Under the pieces are notes generated by a model. It did not search any database and was not told the origin of the DNA. It was given only the letters and a program-made list of their open reading frames with translations. Positions 24,301 to 36,300 of a DNA stretch of 64,000 nt are shown here, piece after piece. Where the stretch lies: positions 12,300,501-12,364,500 of the forward strand of contig NC_044018.1 in the NCBI RefSeq assembly GCF_900496995.4. The letters are read 5' to 3'. The position numbers and the translations under genes are program-made. Each line of letters starts with the position of its first letter. Positions within the stretch are counted from its first letter, which is position 1. This DNA comes from Aquila chrysaetos chrysaetos (lineage: Eukaryota > Chordata > Aves > Accipitriformes > Accipitridae).

Positions 24301-27300
24301 CTTAGTCTGGCACTGGCAATATTGTTTTTTACAAGCATGTTTCCCCAAAACTTAATTGAATATTGTTTGATGTACTTCACAGCTTGCTTTGGAAGATTGT
24401 TTCCTGTATGTGTATTCCACTTTTGATAATTAAATATATCTGTGCATAGTGACCTTTTGGTTAGCGATTTCCACCCGCACCCCCAGCAAATTATAAGGGA
24501 CTCTTTATACTATGGAACGTACAATGCAGATAAATTTCTTCTTGAAAAGAAATGGGCAGCAAAACTAAGGGGGTGGGTTTTGAGAACATAAATGTCTTAT
24601 TCAACTAAGAAAAGCAGATTCTTGACATAGATTTTTTTTTTTCACATTCTTTCATTACTGTATTTCTTATTTTTCATTAGGAATTGAAATTATTCCTGGA
24701 TGAGAGCTTCTAGATAAATTTTAAATTGATATCTCTAATTATGGTTCCTTTTCTGTTGGTATGATAAGGCCATTTTATTTTTCAGAGTAGCTGTAAAGCT
24801 CGTGAAGTAATGCAGTTTAATCGGCCCCCAAAAAATTGTAGAGAAGCTTTCACTGCTGAAGGTGATCAAGTATTTGAAAGACGGTATTACTCTTCTGATT
24901 ACCTCAGACCCAAGTTCCTAAGCAAAGATGTTGAAGCGGAAATAAGGTTAGCATCTTGTGTTGTATTTGTAAAAAGTGCACTTGTTGACATGAATAGTGG
25001 AATTTCGTATTTGTCTATTTGCATGTACACTAATCTCCAGTCTCTCCACTTTCTTTCTGAGACTTACACTTCCTTTCCGAGAATTCTGGAAAACTTCTTT
25101 ATTTCAATGCCTTTCTGTGATAGGTACAAACCTGAGTTGTACCTAGATATTTTTCAGCTTGTGGCATGTAAATTTTGCCCAGCAAGTGGGGATTTCCTGG
25201 GTTGAATACTCTAGGAAATCTGGTTACCTTCCTTTTTATTTTATGCTTGCTGAAAAAGAGTATGGAGTCAAAGCTGTTTCTTTAAAAATGTGATACCTGA
25301 ACAGTGGTATTGTAGTTTACTGCAAAGGAAGCCTGATTATTCAAACCAAAGGTACATTGGCACATGTAGTTCTACTGGTTTCAGTCTTTGCATCTGTGTT
25401 TTCTCAGGCTTTTGACTTCACTCATGGTCAGCATCTCTGATGAACCTCACTTCCCCCTCCCCTGATTTTATTTTTTAGGGTTTTTCTCATTACTTTCAAA
25501 ATGGTAGTTTAAAAATCCAAATGTATTTCAAAGTTTACGAACTTGAACTGTCACCGAGCAAATTGGTGACAATAGAATACTTTTAATATGTCTGTAATGT
25601 AATCCGAGGCTCAAAATAAAATATTTACTTAATTTTAGTATTAATAGCTGATAGTGTAGACTGAATTGAATATTAACAATTTATTTCTGTAAACTCAAAA
25701 GTTTTAAATATGTCAGTTAACTGTACTTTGTTTATGTCAGTATATAATGAACTTCACTTAAAGATTATCTGAACTTTCAAAGTGTTATAGGCATTTCATT
25801 ACCAATATTACTATGGGGGAATGATGTAGGCCAGTTAAAAAGGAAAAATGTCTTCCTCTCCCTTCAGTATTTAGCTTAAAGCAATGACACATTTATCTGG
25901 AATAGTATATGCAATTTATTAAACATTGATTCTGGGGTCAGACTTAATCAGTCCATTTCATGCATCTATAACAAAAGTTGGATTAAACACTTGTATTAAG
26001 ATTATTATATTTTTTTTTTACTGTAATATTAGTAAAGCTTCCCATTTCTTTTGCAGGGGTGAAAGACACAATCAAAGTCTTGCCATCTATAAATAATAAT
26101 AAAAAATAGCTTAGTTTTGCATTTCAAATAGTTTTACCACAAACCAAACGCATTAATTATGGAAATCTCTGGACACGACCTCCTTTGTATAAAGAAAAGT
26201 ATAAGACTATATAAAATACTATTTTAACATCTCTGTTACTATATTTTTCTCTCTGACTGGAAGTGTTTTGTCCTAACCAAAGTATTTGTTTTCTCTCAAG
26301 ATGCAGTAGCATTTTCAGAAGTAACACCACTGCTTAGTTCAAATATTTGGCCTGCTTGTGAAAATTGCTAACAGAGGTTACAGATGGTTCAAATACATGA
26401 ATGGTTTATCTGCTAGGCATTGTACTGGGACCATTAAGCAGCTGTCTGCTGGTTGTTAACTATGAGTTCTGCTGTAGAGCTTTGGTGGTTTTTTTTTTGA
26501 TTGTTAAAACCATCCAGTGCATAACAAACTTAAGATTTTTTTTTTTTTTTTTTTAGTGGAGTGCATTTTTAGCCTTTGTCTTGTCATGCATTTAGTTTTC
26601 TTTGTGTATTTCTCTGTGTGTGTGTGCGCAATAAATAATATCTGTGTACTATGTAATATCTCAATATCACTTTGTTTATAAAGTCACTTGGAGAAAGAAA
26701 TTGAAAACAAAAAGTCACAGTTGACAGCATCTCAGCAACGTTTATATTCCATTGAAAATGAGATTAGGCAGAATGAAGATCATCTTCACAGTCTTCGACG
26801 ACGCCAAAAAGAACTACAGGTAAAAATAGGAACAGTGTTAGTTTTTAGAAACTGGTCAGTCTTTCTCTATTTCATTTTGACTTCTGCAATGTATTTTGAG
26901 TGGATGATAGTTTTTAATGTTTATCCCTACTTTTCTTTTTTGCCTTCATGTTGTTTACTTTTGTAGTATGTTTTCGTTATTTAGGACAGAATGATAGAGG
27001 CCACATCAATCCTAGCATATGCTGCTTATGCTGCTGTTTCTGTATGGTATCTTCCCCCCCCCCGCTCCGCCCCTTGTGCTAAATCTCTCAAATTTTTACT
27101 GTTTTTTTTTTTTTGACACAGATAGAAAGTTGTTGCAATATTTGATGCAAGTTTCTTTTCCCTGCTTCCCCTTCCTTTATTTCTGTTGAGCCTTGCCTCT
27201 TCATTCCCAGAATCTTGTTTCTCTTCGTGCTCTTCATTTATATTCTTAACCCATTTTAATATGAGGAATACTTCACCTTTAAGTTTTCTTAATTTTAATT

Positions 27301-30300
27301 TCTTTATAAACCGTTTTACAACTACTAGTTTTCTTTCTTTGTTTTCCAGTACTTCTAGGTAATATATATATTTTTGGTGGCCAGTGATGTCACAGTTAAG
27401 CAGCATAAGATAATATGTACTATATAAGGTTATATTCAGTAAATTACATATAAGAATCAGTAAAAAACCTGGCACATGGACTTAAATTGCTGAAAATAAA
27501 TATTTGAAGGAAAAATAAAATATATTTTATTCAATTGTCATGTTGAATGGAAATACAATAATAACTTAATGATTTAAAGTACATGTGACTCTCAGAAAAA
27601 GTAATATCTTATAAAAATGGATTCCATAGGTAAGTGGGAAGAGTTCTGGTTTTTGTAGGCACTAATGAAAGTAAAAGATGAAGTATCTTGCTTTCTGTGT
27701 TGACTTAAATGAACAAGTGTGAACTTTTCTCTTTAGATAAGCTTAAGAATATTTATTTTCTTTTTCTTTTCAGATAAAAATAAGAAGAACAAATGCAGAA
27801 ATAGCAGATATCGAAAATATGGAAGAACACCAGTCAGTGGACATCCGTACATTAGTAAGAATAGGTTACCAAATTACATCTAATAAGGATGTGAAATAAT
27901 GTCTTTTAATGTTGGCAGTGTTTTGGAATAAGCAGATACTGTAGATTTTCAATTAGCGTACAAGTTGGATAAATAGTGAAGAATGTAACACTTTACAGAA
28001 TGTCTACAGTTATGGCAATGGCATTATTTTATTTATTTTTGGTGAGTTTTTCTTCCCCCCCTCCCCGCTAGGGAATTTCCTAGGGAACAGTGATGATCCA
28101 CTTACTCTTTCTGTATTCCTTTGTATACTGGATGTATATACTCTGTCACAAATCTAGAGGGAAGTTACCTTGTTCGTTTGTTTAAAAAATTACTGTAGTA
28201 AAATATTAGCATGGCTAAGTCTTCACAAAATTCTAGCCCCTTTATTCTTTTCATTACAACTCCCAGATAAAGTCCCCTTAATTTTCAGTCAAATAACTAA
28301 GAAATTCCACTTTTTATTTTGCATTTTGGTTTAGTGGTCTCCTACAAGATCTGTCAGTCTCTTCTTTTGGGCTTTTTGGTGGCAACTACATTGAGTTGCT
28401 CGTATTCTTATTACAGTATTACATGTAGTCTTGTACCCTGATAGTGATAATACAATAAAAATCTTGTACAGTAATTTGCAAATGTATGTCTCCTTTTATT
28501 ATTCTTCATTTTAATATATTTTGACAGGAAGATGAAGCTGAAGAAAATAAGGGTAAGATGGAATCTGTAAAAAAAGACATGCAGCAACAAAGCAGAAAAA
28601 TGGAAGAACTGAAAAATACTCTCCAGTTAGCTGAAAAAAAGTTAGAAGAAATGAAAGAAAAAATTCATCAAGTAGAAGAAGTTGCTGGTCCAATTAAGGT
28701 AACAGTTTAATGTTGTATTTTTAATTTGTTCCCTTTGTGTAGCAAGAGGCTAAAAGGAGGCAGGAGAAAAGACTATGCTCCTTCCTGATGTATTTAAGGT
28801 CTACCTATGAAAATGGAAATAGAGGATGTCAAGAAATAAGCTTGGCAATATTTTGAAGGTGATGTTGATTAAGTGTAGTTGCTGTAGTGTTTTATGTTTT
28901 AAAGAGAGTTTGTTTCCAGGTATTTTTAGTCATGGACTGAAAAGGAAGGAAAAATAGTTTCCTTGACTTCCCTTTTTAGTGCACCACATTTGTTGTTTTG
29001 GCTTATTTGTTTGTTTCTGATAAGGCCTGGCTAAGAGTGTTCATAACTCTTCAGTTTTCAAAATAGCATTTGAAGTTCTATATGAAATGGTTGTTTTTCT
29101 ATAAAGTTGCAAAATCACAGAAGGTACTAACATAGCTTTAATTATTCCAAGACTACAGAAGACACCTGGAAATCATAGAGAAGTAGCAAGACTTAAGATA
29201 AATAGCAGAGTGGTGACATGCAAATTTAATATTGGCAAATGGAAGGCAATCTCATGTTGCCAAGAATAAATGGTTTGAAAATGGAAAACAGAAATAAGTC
29301 TAGCATGTTTACAGCATTGTAAACTTGTAGAAGGATGGAATGAGGAAAAGCTTAGAAAGACCACTATAGGAACCTCTTATGCGTCACTTAAATTGTGTAT
29401 TGCTATGTAGTCAGCCCAAATTAAAAGAGCAAGAGCAAAGAAAAAGAGGAAGGAAACAGGTAAGGAAAAAAACGTGATAAATATATTAGCTATAGTGTAT
29501 CTAATATGGAAATTCTAAAGATATGTTCTATTTAAAACGAAGAACTGTGTAAGGAAAGAGAATAGATTTATTCAGAATTTTAGAACATTATTGCTCGTTA
29601 TTAAGAGTACTAAACACAATAGAGGGCAACTCTTAAATTCCTGAAAGGATTTTAGATAAGACGTACTGCTATGTGTTCTACAGTTGTTTAATGAACTGTT
29701 GACATATAGCAAGTTGTGGCTTTAAGGCAGCATTAGAAAAAGGTAAGAATATCCATTATTGGTGGTGGTGGTTGGTTTTCTTGTTTGTTGTTTTGGTTTT
29801 TTGAGGTGTGGTTGTTTTGTTGTTTTTGTTTGGGGTTGGTTTTTTATTTTTGTTTTTTAAGATAAGCCATCTAGTTGACAGGGATGAGGAAGAAAATTGT
29901 CTTCTAATTTGTCATTCTTTGTGTCATCTTCTCTGGAAAGATATGATATCACTTCAACTGTATAAACACATAGTATAGAAGTTGTTATAGTCTACATCAT
30001 AGGTATAGCAGGGCACTGAATTTTCACATAGAAATGCAGTTCTGGCTGATGTTACACAGGCATCAGAAGTTCTGGCTAGAATGTAGTGTAAAAAATAAGT
30101 TTATTTTTTGGAGGTTTAGGAGAAAGAATGGCTTTTTTCCAAAGATTAAAACATCCCCTCAAGATACGATTCCTAGAAACATTGCAAGCGTTTATTATGT
30201 CCTTGTCAGAATTGAGTATAGGCTTTCTGATAAGTTGCTGTTAAAGCTCCTGGACTTTAGAAGGGGTAGTCTTACTGAAAGCAAAATAAATTAGGCAGTG

Positions 30301-33300
30301 TTAAAAACAACGTAATTACCTGTATTAAGTCAGTAAACATTAGAGAGATGCTTAGGAATCTACCCCAAACAGCTCACACCCTGATTTATTCCAAACAGGA
30401 TGAATTAAACCAAGCTGACTCAGAAGTGGAAAACAGTAAACGCCGTTTGCAGCACTATGAAGACAAACAGAAAGAACACTTGGCTTGCATAAAAAGACAT
30501 AAAGAATTACTAGCTGTCAAAGAAAAAGAATTAGAGGTAGGTGTGGGTTTTTTTCTTTATTGAAGTCAAATGGTCATGATCCTTCTAATATTTAATAATA
30601 AATGATTCTACTTGTACAACATACAGACCATATTAATACTCAGCTATACCGATTATTCTCTCAGCTATGTCTGAAGCTGACTATCTATATAAAGTAAAAC
30701 TAATTTTGTATAAATGAATCTTTTTGTCTGGCAGAGCACTATTTCTGTCTTGACAGTAAGTTGGGGGTTATCTACCTAGGACTATTCTATATTTTGCAGT
30801 GAAAAGATTATAATGACTTAACCTTAAAATTTGTGTTTTAAGTTAAATTGAATAATACTGGTTTGGTTTTTTGAATGCTAGGTTTTTCCTTGTACAGACC
30901 TCATACCTGATCTTTTGAAGACTTACCTAATCAAGCTTTACTAACTATGAAATCACATCCACAAAGACTTTTGGAAGACTGTCCTATTTAAATATGGTGA
31001 ATTTGGTTCCTCATTTATCTGTATTAGCTAAATAACTGTGAATTTATTAAAGATCTCAGAATGATACAGTTCTTAGGTAGGTAGTTATTTCAGTGCTATA
31101 AATGCTGTTAGTAAAATTGTTAATAACTAGGTTTGCTGTGATAAGTACACAAAGAACGATACAAAAACATTGTTCTTGCTTGGAGAGCTTGTTTTTCCAT
31201 ACCACAAAATATTTATTGTAAAGACTAAACAGATTTTTTTTTTTTTAAAATGTAACAAAGTTTCAAACATTACTTTAGGAAAAAACAGCACAAGCTAGGC
31301 AAATCTACTCAGAGCGCATGGAGGTCAGCAGAACTGTTAAGAGTCTTGATGCAGAAATGAATCGCTTAAGAGAGAGGATAAATTCAGAAAATCTTCGCCA
31401 TGGAAACAGAGAAGAAATAGTACAGTAAGTCATCTTTACTGTCTAAAGCAGTTTAGGTAAGATGGAGAAGATAGGGGAAAGAAGAGTTTTCTTATTGACT
31501 CACAATGCATTATACATGTTTTTAGTACTTAAACCATGTACAAAGGTATGGAAACATGCTGTGCTGATTTTGCTCAGGTTATACAGGTTTAGGAGTGTTG
31601 AAATACCCTCTAGTGATTTTAGACCGTGACTGTACTATATATATGAAGTTACCAATAATCAGATACCCTCTTAATATTTAGAAGTATCCCAATTATGACT
31701 ACGTGGTGCGAACATAACTCGCCATTGTTATGCTTAATGCTCATTGCATCACAGACTTCTAGCTTGAATAACTAATGCAGAAGTTAAGCAATTATTTGAG
31801 GTTGTGACTGCAGTGTATTTCAAGGAATCACACACCTTGGATATTCTTGAGCATGGGGAGCCCAGAGATTCATTCTCCTTGGTGTAAGAGTTTCCTTTCA
31901 AAAGAATTAAAAATAGAAGTAAAATTTAATTTTTGACCACTTCTCATTTGTGAACAGTGCCTTACTTGACTCATCAAATGCTTTTAACTTTAACGTAGAT
32001 CCTTACAAGGAAGTTTTTGAGTGTTTTGATTATCAAATTCATTTTCAGCATTTACAACAATAGCTTGGTTTTAATGTAATGCACGTTGATCCTAGACTTT
32101 CTGTTAATTAAAACAGGCAATTTCATGATGCAAAGGAAAGATATGAGGATGCAAACACTAAAGTAAAGCATTTAAAGAAGTTTATTAGGCTGCTGGAAGA
32201 AATAATGACTCAGAGATTCAAAATATATCGGCAATTCTTAAGGTGAGTTAACTTTACTGAATTTCAGGTTTCAGATAAACTAACATGTAGGTGTAAGTAT
32301 GTGCCCATATTCCAGAGTGAAAATTATAGAGCAGACCTGTGAGAATGCGGTATCTTTAAGGTGGTACTCACAGCAATCTTTTTAACCTAATCCTGCTCCC
32401 AGACCCAATACTGTTGTGCCGGACAGCTTAGAGGCAGTCTGAACTGACAGCTGGAAAAACAACGTGATCGGTGGAGGCTGTATTTTTGCTTCACACCAAA
32501 GGCCTCGACTGTGCTGACTTAATCCAAGGCAGTTCTGTTTTGGTGTTTCAGTGCTGGTTTTGGTCAGTAAAATACCAGCAACATGCTAGCATTGAAATCA
32601 TCTCAACTGTCACTCGTTTTTGTTGAGTATAATTAGTGGTGCTGTGCTCACATAATTTTATTGTGGGCCAAACACTTTTTCTGTGCCCTGTGCTGAAAAA
32701 ATTTCAAGATCTTTATTCAGGTTCTGCAATTTGACAGCTGCTTCTCTCATGGAGTGTCCATACCAAGAGCGTACCCCTTCTTTCTTGCATCAGTCCCTTA
32801 GTATCCTATACCTATCAATGAAGATTTTTGTGGTGGCCTCCCTTCAAAAGGTCTGATGGTCTGTTTTCCAGTGCAGTTCTTTATCATTTATCACTCCCTT
32901 CAGCAGAAACTGAGGAATATCTGTCTTGGCTCTGCTTTTTGTACTTTTTGATCTGGGATTTGGACGTGGTGCCAGGATGATCCTGACAAATAGTAATGGT
33001 CAGGAGAATCCCAACCTTTGCAGGTGGAAGTATAGAAATAGTGGTGGGTAATATTTACTAGCACAATCTGATGCTTGCCTTATGGTGCCCATATGTCAAA
33101 CTGAATCTTGTTCCTAGTGCCCAAATCTGAGTATGAATCCCGCTTTAAGATATATTAAAGAATGATAGTTCTTCCTTGAAGCAACCGTGATGTATTGTCT
33201 ATTGGGGAATTATATGCTAGAATTGGAGGGGAAGGGGATGTGGGGAGAAATTAATACTCAACACTTTAATTCCTGGAGTCTAGTGGAGTCCGCGTAAGTT

Positions 33301-36300
33301 CTTTACTATCTTTACTGTGCAGTCCTAATACTACATAGGAAAGAAGTGGAATGTGGTGATTTTCTGTCGAAGGTGTGGAAGAATTGTGTAAAAAAGCTTC
33401 CAGTCTATTGAAACAGACGTCTAGAAAATACAAAGCCTGTACATCAGGATTTCTTACCTTGTTACTTTGTGTCAGTGATTCTTTCCAATATGTCCAGTAT
33501 TGAATGTCACCTGCTCGAGAGCATAATTGATTTGGGAAAATGTTATTAATGGAGCAGTGCTTAATATTTAAGATTATGATGTGGAACTGTTGATGAAAAT
33601 CTGTTGTCACTTTTTCATGTATTTTAAAACTCACTTACCTAATGTTTGTTTGCTTGATTTAACTGATGTAAGGCTCCTTTCTTTACGATGCAAACTCTAC
33701 TTTGACAATTTGTTACGTCTTCGAGCCTGCTCTGGAAAAATACTTTTCGATCACAAGAATGAGACACTTTCAATAACAGTAAGTTATTTTATATTACTTC
33801 AATTATCATAATATGTAATGAATTATCATTTTTTTAATACCAGCTGCTAGAACATGCATTGCAAAGGATAGAATAAAATGTTCTTCCCTCTCCAAAATGT
33901 GCTAAATTGTAGGATGTTGCTGAAAACAAGCAAGAATGAAAACCATATTGCCATCTTATATGGGCAGGTTGCTAGATTACATGGAATAAATTTGGACTGT
34001 CGTCTTATGCTAAGGATAGGAATTCATTAGCGAGTCATCCTAGTCAGCCTTTCAAAATGACTCATTCCTATTTCACTGATAGGAAGTTTGCCTATATTTG
34101 TGTGATTGTATAATGGCTCTAGTTGTTGTTTAAACAACTTTTAATGGCTGAAAGCTTCAATATTATGTCTTTTCTGTTTATCTTTTAGCATACCTACCCA
34201 AAAGTTTTAGTCACGGAGGTAATTACTTTTGTTTCTGTGGGAGACTTCAGTTTTAGGAATTGAGGGCAAAAATGTGTAGTGACAACATAAATACATGTTG
34301 ACACAGTCTTAATTAAACAGGTGAAGGGTAGGTATCTGAAGAACTCAAACTCAGCCCATAAAATGTCAAGTCATTACCTGGCTTTATCAGAATACTTTTT
34401 TTTCTATAGCTGATGTTTCATGTTTCTCATCCAAGAGATCTATATTTAGTCAAGGAAGGTAAATTGAAAAAAGAAAACAACCCCAGTCAAAAAAAACACC
34501 AAAAGACCCCACTCCAAAATATTCTTTCTTTCCTGCTTAGCTTGTTAAAGCTAAGGTAATTAACAGGACAAGAAAATGCTTAAGTTTAATCTTAAAGGGG
34601 GAGTGCCACAAGGTGTCATCATAATCAGTAGAACCAAAGGACTTCACAGTGTTTTATGTATTTTGGTAAAGAGACTGTTCTGCCTTTAAACTCCTGCTGT
34701 AAATCAATTACCTGCTTTTCTATTGTAGCTGGTAACCATTGGATTTTACTGTAATAGAACTACACTGGTTGACATTTATTAAACATTGTTTAATAGCTAT
34801 TAAAAATAGAGAATTGAATAAGAAGACACTGGCAGAGTCATTCGATTTGTTCAATGTATTTTACTGTGATGGAGAAAGTTGCAGTGATTCTAGAAAAGTG
34901 TTAAGTGGTTAGGAGCCATCCCATTCCATAATGGGAGTGGCAGTGAAGTGCATAAAATTGTTCTCAAGTGATCACTATCTGTTCATGTGTAATATGTTTG
35001 CTGTTAAAATTATGATTCTGTTAGTAAGTCTCCATCTCAGGTTTAAAAATTGCTCTAATATTTTTATTTCAAGGTTCAGCCTCGAGAGGAAGACAAAGCT
35101 GCCCTTAATGATGTGAGGTCCTTATCAGGAGGTGAACGTTCCTTCTCAACAGTTTGTTTCATTCTTTCTCTGTGGTCCATTACTGAATCTCCTTTCAGAT
35201 GCTTGGATGAATTTGATGTCTACATGGTATAGTTTAAACTTAAACTATATTTGCCATTCTGATTTGTATAAATTAGTGAAATAGTTGGGTTATGTGTATT
35301 TGGTTAGATTTTTAAATGCTATAGTTAACTGTAAACAATAAATAAAAAAACCCAAACCCCAAATCCCCCAAAACAAAACTTGTTAGGGATCTTGTTCACT
35401 TTGCGTAGTGACTTTTGAAGCTTATTCTGTTTCTGAAGTTGGTATCTGGAGCTATGAGCATCTCTGTTACTTTACATGCTTAAACCTTAGTTCAGCACAA
35501 AAATCATAAAATATAACTTCTTAATAGTTCCCCAAGCAGTTGTTACTGTGTTTGTCACAGGTTGCCTCTGCATATTGCTCTGACAGTTCTGGGCTTAGCA
35601 TGTGCTTTGGCTTCTACCAATTTTGAGATCTCTGTGGGTTTTTTGGGGTTTTTTTTTGTTTGTTTTTGGTTTTTTTTTTTGGTTTTTTTTTTTTTTCAGA
35701 GCAAGTGTCGCAACTGAGTTCACTGTTGCTACTCAGAAATTTGGTTTATACTTCACCTAGTAGCATCTTTCCAAGATGCTGAAATGCAGAATAATGGACA
35801 GTAAATACTAATGTCAGCTAAAACTGATAAACCTCATCTTTGTGTACAGCTTCCCTGGATAGGCAATTAACCAATTCTTTTATATATTTTTATTTCCTCC
35901 TTATTAACATGCAGTGTGGTATGGTTTGAGAAAATAATTAGTGTCTCCGAGACAAAGAGTTGATACTGGATTGTTTCATTTTGCCTTCAGTGTCCCTCTC
36001 CCATCACTGATTTATTTACTGGGAATCACAGACCTAGAGGGGAAAAAAGATAATATACTTTGTATATAAAGGATCTTAAAAAGGAAAGTATGTATCTAGG
36101 GTGGTCACACAGTCATTTTTCAGCTCAGTTCCAAAGCTTAGGTCCTCTATTACAAGTTAGATGTGCAGAAGTTTATCCATCTGTCCAGAAAAAGGTGGAT
36201 ACTCAGAACCATAGACCCTGCAGAAAACTTCTATGTCATCTATTCCATAAATAATTCCACACAATTTCTTTCTACTGCTGTGCCAGCAAGTGCAACCTTA

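Noticed and set aside
27026..27475. 149-codon minus-strand open frame in an SMC6 intron
   Set aside because: Low-complexity Lys/Glu-rich translation that reflects T-rich intron DNA. No recognisable family and no supporting signals.
33266..33634. 122-codon minus-strand open frame
   Set aside because: No recognisable domain or family. It lies within an intron immediately before an SMC6 exon and is most simply chance.
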